Assembly (NCBI RefSeq): GCF_018402695.1
Contig: NZ_JAGYIM010000016.1
Coordinates: forward strand, 186,001-250,000
Direction: 5' to 3'
Source of the DNA: Arsukibacterium sp.
Lineage (GTDB): Bacteria > Pseudomonadota > Gammaproteobacteria > Enterobacterales > Alteromonadaceae
DNA: 64,000 bases
Within the stretch, counting starts at the first letter, position 1; each line of letters begins with the position of its first letter. Position numbers and translations under genes: made by a program. The notes under the pieces were generated by a model, which worked only from the letters and a program-made list of their open reading frames with translations, ran no database searches and was not told the origin of the DNA. Positions 1 to 7,988 of this stretch are shown here, one piece after another.

Positions 1-228
1 TTTGTGTCAAGCCAGGTGGGTATCGATGAGCAAATTACTAACTTCGATAGTGAGCTAGTGGTGGATATGCAATTTGGTTACGAGTTTAACGAAAACCTGA
101 AGTTATTGTTCCAGGTAAATAACCTGACCGATGAGCCAACCAAAAGTTATTTTGGTGATAAAGCGCAAACCGGCACCTTACAGTTTTTCGGCAGGCAGTA
201 CTTTGTCGGCGCCGTGTACTCGTTTTAA
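1..228 (+). CDS. TonB-dependent receptor, C-terminal end (partial)
   Basis: This is the last 75 or so residues of an outer-membrane TonB-dependent receptor; the gene begins before the window. The fragment shows alternating beta-strand residues, a Lys-Leu-Leu-Phe-Gln-Val-Asn-Asn-Leu-Thr strand-turn typical of the last barrel strands, and it ends in Phe (VGAVYSF), the usual terminal aromatic of outer-membrane barrels. Only 71 bases separate it from the pullulanase gene on the same strand, so it is probably the receptor that imports maltodextrins in the same operon. The substrate is inferred from context only. Confidence 0.85.
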   Translation, partial: FVSSQVGIDEQITNFDSELVVDMQFGYEFNENLKLLFQVNNLTDEPTKSYFGDKAQTGTLQFFGRQYFVGAVYSF

Positions 229-240
229 CCCAGCGTAGCG

Positions 241-267
241 CCACAGCGCAGGCCAGGCCTGCGGTGG
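241..267 (+). other. Intercistronic hairpin between receptor and pullulanase genes
   Basis: CGCAGGCC at 247-254 and GGCCTGCG at 256-263 are perfect inverted copies around one base. CCAC at 241-244 can pair with GTGG at 264-267 past a two-base bulge. No T-run follows, so this is more likely an mRNA-stabilising or attenuating stem between two cistrons than a full terminator. It sits about 20 bases before the ribosome binding site CTGGAG (284-289) of the next gene. Confidence 0.5.
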
Positions 268-299
268 CGGGAAACAGAATAATCTGGAGTAACTGAACA

Positions 300-3200
300 A
301 TGCGTAATACAAAAAGGTTTAATTCAATACCTTTAAATATGAAAAAGCTGCTCAGACTGAGTGCGCTGGCAGTCACGGTAAGTGTGTTAGCCGCATGCGG
401 TGATTCAACCGAGCCCGGCGAAGAACTGTTAACCTGTAATGTGCCGCAAATACCTGATGCTAATGGTAGTCAGTGTATTGACCCGCCCCCCATTTCCTGC
501 CCCACCGGTACCTTCCCTGATGCCAACAATGAAAGTTGTGTCAGTGGCCGTGACCCGAATGCGCCCGATCCGGTGGTATTTGCCGGTGAAAACCAGGCGG
601 TGTTGTTCTATAACCGGCCGCAGGATGATGCCTATGATGGTTACCGGTTGCATACTTGGAATAATGAAGCGTGCGATGCCTATGCCGCATCATCCATAGC
701 GCCGTCCTGGGCCAATGGTCTGATCCACGATGGCATTGACCCGAATTATGGCGCTTACTGGGTGCTGGATTTAAAACCAGGTTATGCCGGCACGGCAGAA
801 GCCTGTGGTAACTTTATTATTCACATTGGCACCGACGATGCCGGCAAAGACCCGGGCCCGGATATGCAAATGCCGTTGTCGCAGGACGACCCGGATTTTG
901 CCCGGATGAACTGGGTATTCTCCGGTGTAAATGGTGTATTTGAGTTCCCGATTTTGTCCTTGGGTGTCAGTATTCAGGGTGCAGCCGGTCATTGGTTAGA
1001 CACCAATACTTTTATCTGGAATGCGACAGCGGCTGATACCGCGCCGGTGGTAAAGCTGTTTTATTCAGCCGATGCCGACCTTGAAGTTAATAACAATGAC
1101 GAGCTGGAAGGTAGCAGTATTGAGCTGACGCCGGTTATGCTTAGCGACGAGCAAAAAGCCCTGGTGCCGCACCTGGCTAATGCGGCCGCATTCAGTGTTG
1201 ACTTTACCGCAGATGAAGCCAAAGCCATGGCGAAAAACCAGCTGGCACTGGCTGCCTATAACAGCGACGGTGAACTGGTTGCGGCCAGTTATGTGCAGGT
1301 TGCCAAGGTGCTGGATGCTTTATATGCCAGTGGTGAAAACAGCGCGCTGGACGCCAGTTTAGGGGTGCAGTATAGCGATGGTAATGTTACCGCGGCAGTA
1401 TGGGGGCCGACTGCCCGCAGCATGACCTTAAAAGTGTATAACAGCGATAAAACCGCTGCAGCCAGCCACCCGATGAGCCTGGACGAGCAAACCGGTGTCT
1501 GGTCTTACAGCGGTGCCAGCAGTGCGCTGGATCGTAAATTCTACCGCTATGAAGTGACTGTCTATCATCCGTTAACCCGGGCGGTAGAAACTATTGAAAG
1601 CACCGACCCTTATTCGGTCAGTGTCTCGACTAACGGCGCTTACAGCCAGTTCGTTAATCTGGCCGACGCAGACTTAGCGCCGGAAGGCTGGAGCGAGCGC
1701 ACCGTGCCGGTGGTGGCCAACCCGGAAGATAGCGTGATTTATGAAGGCCATGTCCGTGATTTCAGTGTGCGTGATATGAGCACCAGCGAAGCGAACCGCG
1801 GTAAGTACCTGGCGTTTACTGAAATGGAGTCCGCACCGGTAAGCCATCTGAAAAAACTGGCTGACAATGGCTTAACGCACTTTCATGTGCTGCCGTTAAA
1901 CGATCAGGCCAATATTGAAGAGCGCGCCAACCGCCGCATTAACTTAACCGACACCGTTGCCGAGCTGTGTGCGCTGAATGCCGAGGCACCGGTATGTGGT
2001 GTGGAGAGCGATAGTGCTACTCTGCTGTCATTACTCGAAGGCTACCTGCCGTACAGTGATGATGCTCAGGCACTGGTCGAATCTATCCGCCGGATTGACG
2101 GTTTTAACTGGGGCTACGACCCGCATCACTTTATTGCGGTTGAAGGCAGCTATGCCTCTGATCCGGAAGGTGCGGTGCGGATCAAAGAAGTGCGGGCCAT
2201 GGTAAAAGCGTTAAACGATATTGGCCTTAGGGTAGCGCTGGACGTGGTATATAACCATACCAGCAGTTCAGGCCTGTTTGATAACTCGGTGTTCGATAAA
2301 CTGGTACCGGGCTACTACCACCGTTATAACGAAGTCAGTGGCACGATTGAGCGCTCAACCTGCTGTGAAAACACCGCCACCGAGCACAACATGTTCGATA
2401 AGTTTATTAAAGACTCGTTGGTTATCTTAGCCCGTGACTTTGGTTTTAATGACTTCCGCTTCGATATTATGGGCCATCATCCGAAAGACAACCTGCTAGC
2501 CGCGCGTGAAGCGGTGCGGGCAGTTGATGCTAACACTTACTTCTACGGCGAAGGCTGGAACTTTGGTGAAGTAGCCGACAACCGCTTATTTACCCAGGCT
2601 AAACAACAGGATATGGCGGGGACCGAAGTGGGTACCTTTAATGACCGCATCCGGGAGGGTGTGCGTAGCGCGGCCATTTTCAGTGGGGTTAACGATGACG
2701 GCAATCTGGCTGAGCAGGATATTATCCGCATCAGTTTAGCCGGTACCTTAAAAGACTATGTGCTGAAAAACTATCGCGATATTACCGGCCCGGCGTCCAG
2801 TGCCAACTGGAATGGCCAGGCGGCAGGTTATGCGGAAGATCCGGCAGACATTATTAACTATGTGTCGAAACACGATAACGAAACCCTGTGGGATATTCTG
2901 CAAAGCCGCTTGCCGGAAACGCTGAGTGTTACCGAGCGGGTGCGGGCCCAGAATATGGCTATTGCCATTCCGCTGATGAGCCAGGGTATTCCGTTCCTGC
3001 AAATGGGTGGCGACTTCCTGCGCTCCAAATCAATGGACCGCGACAGCTATGACTCAGGCGACTGGTTTAACTATGTTGATTTCACCATGCAAACCAACAA
3101 CTGGGCGGTGGGCTTACCCAATGCGGAAAAAAACCGGGATAACTGGGACAGCATTGCCGGGTTATTCCTGAACCCGCAAACCGAGGTCAGCGACACCGAC

Positions 3201-4304
3201 ATTATGTTTGCCTCTGATGTGTTTACCGAGTTTCTGGCAATCCGCAGTGGCAGCCCGCTGTTCCGCCTGACCACGGCAGACGATGTGATGGACCGGGTAG
3301 GCTTTCATAATATCGGCAGTAACCAGACCCAGGGCGTTATTGTGATGTCCATTGACGATGGCACCGGCCTGACAGACTTAGACCCGATGCATGACGCCTT
3401 GGTGGTAATGGTTAACGGCACCGCGCAGGAGCAGTCGCACACTGTACCTACCGCTGCCGGCTTTGACTTGCACCCGATGCAGCAGGCCTCAGTCGACAGC
3501 ACGGTCAGCATGGCCAGCTTTATCGCCGGCACTGATGAAGGCACCTTTACCGTGCCAGCGTACAGCATGGCAGTATTTGTTAAAGCGCAGATGGGTGAGC
3601 AAGGCCCGGGCTTAGCGGCTGATGCGACGCTGGGTGCGCCGGATATTCCACCGTACGAAGCCACTACCGTGTTTGTTCGCGGCGCCATGAATGACTGGGG
3701 TGAGGCTGATGCCTTTAACTATGATGGAGCGGGTATTTACACGGCAACCTTAAATATTAATGCGGGTAGCTATGAGTTTAAAGTGGCCTCAGGCGACTGG
3801 GCAGCCGTTAACCTGGGTGCTGGTGCTGCCGGCAACCAGGTGGTAGTTGATACGCCAATCGTTATCGAGCCAAGTAACGATAACCTGTTGCTTACTGTCG
3901 ACAGCAACTCATCCTATGTGTTCACCTTAAATGCGCTTAATCCGGCAGCACCTACGCTGACTGTCAGCGAGTATGTACCTTACGGTTCAACTACCGTATT
4001 CCTGCGCGGTGCGATGAATGACTGGGGTGAAGCGGATGCCTTTGAGTATCTGGGTGCCAACCTGTACAGCGTGGATATCAGTATCACTGCCGGCAGCTAC
4101 GAATTTAAAGTGGCTTCCAGCGACTGGGCTACGGTTAATATGGGGGCAGGGCCGGACGGGGCTACGGTAACTGAAGGTACGCCGCTGCGGATCCAGGGCA
4201 GTAACGATAACCTGAATATGACGTTCGCCGACGATGCGGTATATAACTTTCTGTTAGATGCCACATTAACCGAAACGCCGGAACTGACCGTTACTAAACA
4301 ATAA
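300..4304 (+). CDS. Lipoprotein pullulanase-type alpha-1,6-glucosidase (GH13)
   Basis: Predicted to cut alpha-1,6 branch points of starch or pullulan at the cell surface or in the periplasm. An unusually long n-region leads to a lipobox (LAAC, Cys33), so it should be lipid-anchored. After N-terminal carbohydrate-binding-like domains, the catalytic barrel starts near residue 480 (YEGHVRDFSVRD, then FNWGYDP). Catalytic residues are Asp722 (FRFDIMG), Glu751 (YGEGW) and Asp859 (KHDNE). The C-terminus carries a tandem duplicated module beginning at residues 1122 and 1231 (each with VFxRGAMNDWGEADAF), probably starch-binding. The ATG at 300 has a good GGAG site; the internal ATG at 339 has none. 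It follows the TonB receptor and is closed by a strong terminator. Confidence 0.92.
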   Translation: MRNTKRFNSIPLNMKKLLRLSALAVTVSVLAACGDSTEPGEELLTCNVPQIPDANGSQCIDPPPISCPTGTFPDANNESCVSGRDPNAPDPVVFAGENQAVLFYNRPQDDAYDGYRLHTWNNEACDAYAASSIAPSWANGLIHDGIDPNYGAYWVLDLKPGYAGTAEACGNFIIHIGTDDAGKDPGPDMQMPLSQDDPDFARMNWVFSGVNGVFEFPILSLGVSIQGAAGHWLDTNTFIWNATAADTAPVVKLFYSADADLEVNNNDELEGSSIELTPVMLSDEQKALVPHLANAAAFSVDFTADEAKAMAKNQLALAAYNSDGELVAASYVQVAKVLDALYASGENSALDASLGVQYSDGNVTAAVWGPTARSMTLKVYNSDKTAAASHPMSLDEQTGVWSYSGASSALDRKFYRYEVTVYHPLTRAVETIESTDPYSVSVSTNGAYSQFVNLADADLAPEGWSERTVPVVANPEDSVIYEGHVRDFSVRDMSTSEANRGKYLAFTEMESAPVSHLKKLADNGLTHFHVLPLNDQANIEERANRRINLTDTVAELCALNAEAPVCGVESDSATLLSLLEGYLPYSDDAQALVESIRRIDGFNWGYDPHHFIAVEGSYASDPEGAVRIKEVRAMVKALNDIGLRVALDVVYNHTSSSGLFDNSVFDKLVPGYYHRYNEVSGTIERSTCCENTATEHNMFDKFIKDSLVILARDFGFNDFRFDIMGHHPKDNLLAAREAVRAVDANTYFYGEGWNFGEVADNRLFTQAKQQDMAGTEVGTFNDRIREGVRSAAIFSGVNDDGNLAEQDIIRISLAGTLKDYVLKNYRDITGPASSANWNGQAAGYAEDPADIINYVSKHDNETLWDILQSRLPETLSVTERVRAQNMAIAIPLMSQGIPFLQMGGDFLRSKSMDRDSYDSGDWFNYVDFTMQTNNWAVGLPNAEKNRDNWDSIAGLFLNPQTEVSDTDIMFASDVFTEFLAIRSGSPLFRLTTADDVMDRVGFHNIGSNQTQGVIVMSIDDGTGLTDLDPMHDALVVMVNGTAQEQSHTVPTAAGFDLHPMQQASVDSTVSMASFIAGTDEGTFTVPAYSMAVFVKAQMGEQGPGLAADATLGAPDIPPYEATTVFVRGAMNDWGEADAFNYDGAGIYTATLNINAGSYEFKVASGDWAAVNLGAGAAGNQVVVDTPIVIEPSNDNLLLTVDSNSSYVFTLNALNPAAPTLTVSEYVPYGSTTVFLRGAMNDWGEADAFEYLGANLYSVDISITAGSYEFKVASSDWATVNMGAGPDGATVTEGTPLRIQGSNDNLNMTFADDAVYNFLLDATLTETPELTVTKQ

Positions 4305-4320
4305 GTTGGTAACTCAATTA

Positions 4321-4355
4321 AAAAAGCTGCAGCCAGTCTGCAGCTTTTTTGTTTT
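4321..4355 (+). terminator. Rho-independent terminator of the receptor-pullulanase operon
   Basis: A perfect 12-base-pair stem, AAAAAGCTGCAG (4321-4332) with CTGCAGCTTTTT (4338-4349), closes a five-base loop and is followed by a T-rich tract. It lies 17 bases after the pullulanase stop codon. Confidence 0.9.
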
Positions 4356-4418
4356 TAAAATGAAATAACATCTTTATTTATGGCTATAGCTGATGTATCA
4401 GCTATCACCTTATACCTG

Positions 4419-4428
4419 GACAGGCACA
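4419..4428 (-). repeat. REP-like motif (inverted copy) upstream of RAYT
   Basis: GACAGGCACA is the reverse complement of the TGTGCCTGTC motif present three times downstream of the transposase gene (5705-5769). Opposite orientation on the two sides of a RAYT gene is what is expected of REP sequences mobilised by such enzymes. The rest of 4356-4537 holds no gene, only an ordinary AT-rich leader. Confidence 0.4.
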
Positions 4429-4537
4429 TCAAAAGAGCAAGCCATCCTGACTTCAGACTCTTCCCTTCACCAAACCTTGACAGCCGGGTAATCGACAACT
4501 AGCTTTACTGTATATTTAAACAGTTATCAGGTGCGGT

Positions 4538-5502
4538 ATGCCCAGACCCCGCAAAGCCCTCATCGCTGTCGAGGAAACACCTTACTACCATGTCGTCTCC
4601 CGCTGCGTGCGCAGGTCTTTTTTGTGCGGCATTGACAGTGAGACGGGCGAAAATTACGAACACCGCCGGGCCTGGATTGAACAGCGTATTCGCTTGCTGG
4701 CCTCACTGTTTGCTATCGACATTTGTGCCTACGCCATTATGTCTAACCATTTGCATATCGTGGTTAAACTCCAGCCAGAGCAGGCAAAGGACTGGAATAC
4801 TCAAGACGTGCTGTTGCGCTGGACCAGTCTTTTTAAGGGAACACTGCTGGTGCAACGTTATCTGGCTGGCAGTGCGCTCAGTGCCGCCGAGCTGGACACC
4901 GTACATAGTTGTGTCGAGGTTTATCGCCAGCGCCTGACCAGCCTCAGTTGGTTTATGAAATGCCTTAACGAGCCCATTGCCCGTCAGGCCAATCAGGAAG
5001 ACGGTTGCACCGGTCACTTCTGGGAAGCCAGATTTAAATCCCAGGCACTTCTGACCGAAGAAGCGCTATTGTCCTGCATGGGCTACGTCGACCTGAACCC
5101 GGTTCGCGCTAACATTGCAGAGACACCTGAAGGCTCTGACTTCACCAGCATCAAAGAGCGGCTAAACCCAACATTTAATTTGGGACACGCCATTGCCGAA
5201 CAAACCCGGCAAGGCAACCTGCAACACTTCAGCCACCCTCTCAAGCCCTTGCTGCCTTTTGAGGGCGCGCAGGTTGAACAGCTGCAACCGGGTATTATAT
5301 TCAGTCTGAAAGACTATCTTGCGCTGCTGGACTACACCCGCCGCGCTATCCGGCCAAGCCAACCCGGTAGCGCCACCAAACCGCTACCCCCATCCTGCAA
5401 CGCCTTAATCTCAGTCAGCAAGACTGGCTGACACGCGCCACCCAATTCGAAGCACGCTACAACACACACTTTAGCCGACGCGCCCAACGCGAAACCGCCT
5501 GA
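4538..5502 (+). pseudogene. REP-associated tyrosine transposase (RAYT, Y1-type), frameshifted
   Basis: A Y1/HUH single-strand transposase of the IS200-like Tnp superfamily, of the kind that moves REP elements. The HUH motif is in NHLHIVV (about residues 69-75), and the expected catalytic Tyr lies in MGYVDLNPVRANI. The frame stops early at 5429-5431, but the other forward frame carries on immediately after a run of five C (5387-5391) with LQRLNLSQQDWLTRATQFEA and ends at TGA 5500-5502. Adding one C restores a continuous protein of about 321 residues. The domain with the active site is upstream of the shift, so the truncated 297-residue form could still be active. A sequencing error in the C-run is an alternative. 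Confidence 0.85.
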
Positions 5503-5701
5503 GTCACACTCATCAATTCGTGAATCCGCACAACGCACTTTAACCGGCCATCAACCTGAAGCTCAGGGAGCGTTATGGCAGTAAAGAGAGAAAAGTCGCA
5601 TCAGGCGCAGGTATTTACCAAATTAGTACTGGCTGCTAAGACTTTTTGCCAAATTGTCCTGAACGTAAGCTAATGAGCAGCTCGTCTGTTCTATTCTTGC
5701 T

Positions 5702-5769
5702 AGCTGTGCCTGTCTATGCATCTTCATTGTGCCAGCTGTGCCTGTCCATGCATCTTCATTGTGCCTGTC
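5702..5769 (+). repeat. Tandem 32-bp repeat carrying TGTGCCTGTC motifs downstream of RAYT
   Basis: Two adjacent 32-base copies (5702-5733 and 5734-5765) differ at one position, and the start of a third follows. TGTGCCTGTC occurs at 5705-5714, 5737-5746 and 5760-5769. The inverse motif lies on the other side of the transposase gene at 4419-4428. The remainder of the gene-free stretch 5503-5895 shows only a doubtful 32-codon frame at 5575-5673 and the leader of the next gene. Confidence 0.7.
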
Positions 5770-5895
5770 TTTAGCTTTCTAATTTATCGTTAGGAAAAAG
5801 GCTGAAAGTGATCAGCAATAAATAGCTTTGGGAAAACAAGGGTCTGAAAACCTGGTCTATACTAATGCAGGTTTTACTGTAACAGGAGTATCTGA

Positions 5896-6228
5896 ATGAG
5901 ATTGGTGTTAGCAAGTATGGTGGTGACGGTGGGTTTGTCGGTTAGCCCGTTGCAAGCAGATGAACAGCAGGGGCAGAGCATGCATTGTCAGCTGGGTGAC
6001 GCTGTGCGGGTTATTGAAGTGGTGTACCCCGAGGGCGGCGAGTTACCTTGTGAGGTGCATTACACTAAAGATGGCACTACCAGCGTGTTATGGCAGGCCA
6101 ACAACGAAGCCGGTTATTGTGAGCAGCAGGCGGCTGAGTTTGTTGAAAAACAGCGTGGCTGGGGCTTTGAGTGTGTCGCCATGCCGGCGGGCAGCAAAGC
6201 AGACGGCGGTGATAACACGGGCGAATGA
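5896..6228 (+). CDS. Small secreted protein of unknown function
   Basis: A 110-residue protein with a Sec signal peptide (about 21 residues, cleavage near PLQADEQ). The mature part contains four cysteines (Cys31, Cys52, Cys75 and Cys97 by position in the frame), likely paired in disulfides, and a charged, disordered C-terminus. A clear AGGAG lies before the ATG. It is transcribed towards the SGNH hydrolase gene and ends 10 bases before it. No family is recognised; a periplasmic location is the only inference made. Confidence 0.6.
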   Translation: MRLVLASMVVTVGLSVSPLQADEQQGQSMHCQLGDAVRVIEVVYPEGGELPCEVHYTKDGTTSVLWQANNEAGYCEQQAAEFVEKQRGWGFECVAMPAGSKADGGDNTGE

Positions 6229-6238
6229 CCGCAGCGGA

Positions 6239-7984
6239 TTATCGCGCCAGGGCGCCTTGCAGTTGTTGTAGTTGCTGCTGCACCTGTGGCGATACTTGTG
6301 GCGCGAGTGTCGCCCGTTGCAAATAGCCTTTGGCTTCGCCCTGCCTGCCGGCTTTTAGCAGTATTTGTGCAGCCTGCAGGTTGGCGTTGGCATCGTGTGG
6401 CAGGGCATCAGCAATTATTTTTAAGGTTTTTAACAGCATATCGCCATCGCCTTGCTGATGATAATACTGCACATTGCGATTTTGCAGACTGAGCCAGTCC
6501 AACTTGCCCTCGATATATGCCTGTCCCCACTGTTGCTGGACGTTTTGCGGGGCCGGAAACTGCACCTGTTGCGGCTCTGGCCTGAATGGATAGTCGGCTT
6601 TCAGCTGCAGAATACGTAAATACCCGGCGTATTCCTCGGCCGGCGTTATCGGCCGCTCCTGCCAGGCAATTTTTGCAGGTACAACAGTTGCCGGTACAAG
6701 AGTTGCCGGAACCGGCTGCTGCCAGCTCCCGACTGCCCGGTTGCGCCCCAGTGCTTTATAAAAACTGTCGGCCAGTAAAAAATAGCCCTGCACATTGGGG
6801 TGCAGATGTTCCAGCAGCAGGCTGTTACCCACGATGCCCTGAGCTGAATTAGCAATAAAGGCCGCTTCGGTATCCACCAGGGTGGCGTTATAGCGCCCGG
6901 CCAGCTCACGGATAAGCTGGTTAATCGCTTCTGGTGCCCGAAAGCGCAGTAAGTCATGCTCCTTTGCCAGTAAGAACTGTGCTCTGGCTTGTTGATGCAT
7001 GCCCTGCTGTTGGTAATGCTGGCCCAGTAAATAATGAAAATCGGCCGAACCGGCACGGGCAGCCTGGGCGGCAAGCGCGTCCAGCACAGTCATGTCGGCT
7101 AACGGTTTGTCAGCGGTAGTTACGGCCGGTAGTTGGCTTAATGCTGCCTCGGGGATGGGTTTACTATTGAAGGGCGGCTGGCCAGCTAAATTACTGACCA
7201 GCGTGCTGATATACACCGGAATGCCGGCCCGCTGATATTTTGCCAGCAGCCGGCTGAGATTACTGTCAAACTGGTCAAGCCCGGCCTGAAACTGTGCAGA
7301 GCCGAGTGTGATAGCTTTGTCCCGCGCGACCCGTGCCATAAAAGTGCGGCTGTTTTCATCTGCTGCCTGGAGCGGTTGGTTTAGCTGTTGATACAGTTGC
7401 TCCATCAGCTGAAAGCTATGCAGTTGACGCAGGCTGATCAGTAGCCGGGTAATAGCCGGGCTCTGGCTGGCCAGATAATTTGAACCCACGCCAAGTAAAC
7501 CAAGATACTCGTTATGACCGGCGTAAATCAGCACCGCATCCGGTTTAATGGCAATAATTTCATCGGCCAGATCCAGTAAGGTATAGCTGTTAACTGCCGC
7601 CAGTGCGGTATTCACCACTTCTACCCGCTGCTGAGGAAAGGTGCGGCTTAGCCGTTGTTCCAGCATTGCCGCCAGTGACGCGCCAGCACCATAGGGATAA
7701 CCGGCGGCGGTTGAGCCACCTTGTACCACCAGCCTGATGCCGTTAGCGGGTTTGTCAGCAAGGAAAAAAGACGGTTCCATTTTCACTGTCGGCAATGCCG
7801 TGCTGTTGGCAAAGTAGCGCTTTACAATGTCGGTTTCAGTTACCCTGTAAGCAGGATTGGCTGGGTTCACTTTAAACAGCGGCCAGTTGTGGCCGGCGCC
7901 GCTTGCCCGCAGCGCCAGCTCTGCCAGTAGCAATACCAGCAGCGGTAATGTCAGGGCAATGGCCCGGAACAGCCAAATCCGCAT
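6239..7984 (-). CDS. Membrane-anchored SGNH/GDSL hydrolase with helical-repeat tail (copy 1)
   Basis: An SGNH-fold esterase or acyltransferase-like protein, 581 residues. One N-terminal membrane segment (LTLPLLVLLLAELALR) anchors it so that the domain should face the periplasm. Block I Ser is in GGSTAAG, block III Asn is in YAGHNEYLG and block V His is in LEHLHPN, so the triad looks intact. The last third is Gln/Ala-rich and helical, like TPR repeats. It starts four bases after the stop of a paralogue of the same layout (7989-9869) and both run divergently from a carbamoyltransferase operon. The substrate is unknown; a carbamoylated or acylated surface glycan or lipid is an inference from the neighbours. 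Confidence 0.8.
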   Translation of the reverse strand: MRIWLFRAIALTLPLLVLLLAELALRASGAGHNWPLFKVNPANPAYRVTETDIVKRYFANSTALPTVKMEPSFFLADKPANGIRLVVQGGSTAAGYPYGAGASLAAMLEQRLSRTFPQQRVEVVNTALAAVNSYTLLDLADEIIAIKPDAVLIYAGHNEYLGLLGVGSNYLASQSPAITRLLISLRQLHSFQLMEQLYQQLNQPLQAADENSRTFMARVARDKAITLGSAQFQAGLDQFDSNLSRLLAKYQRAGIPVYISTLVSNLAGQPPFNSKPIPEAALSQLPAVTTADKPLADMTVLDALAAQAARAGSADFHYLLGQHYQQQGMHQQARAQFLLAKEHDLLRFRAPEAINQLIRELAGRYNATLVDTEAAFIANSAQGIVGNSLLLEHLHPNVQGYFLLADSFYKALGRNRAVGSWQQPVPATLVPATVVPAKIAWQERPITPAEEYAGYLRILQLKADYPFRPEPQQVQFPAPQNVQQQWGQAYIEGKLDWLSLQNRNVQYYHQQGDGDMLLKTLKIIADALPHDANANLQAAQILLKAGRQGEAKGYLQRATLAPQVSPQVQQQLQQLQGALAR

Positions 7985-7988
7985 CAGT

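Noticed and set aside
5575-5673. A 32-codon frame with AGGGAG upstream, after the RAYT
   Set aside because: Short, no conserved feature or membrane pattern; the site alone is not enough to call a gene.
6610-6618. TACGTA inside the SGNH gene as another LacI site
   Set aside because: Only six bases match, flanks are not palindromic and it is coding.
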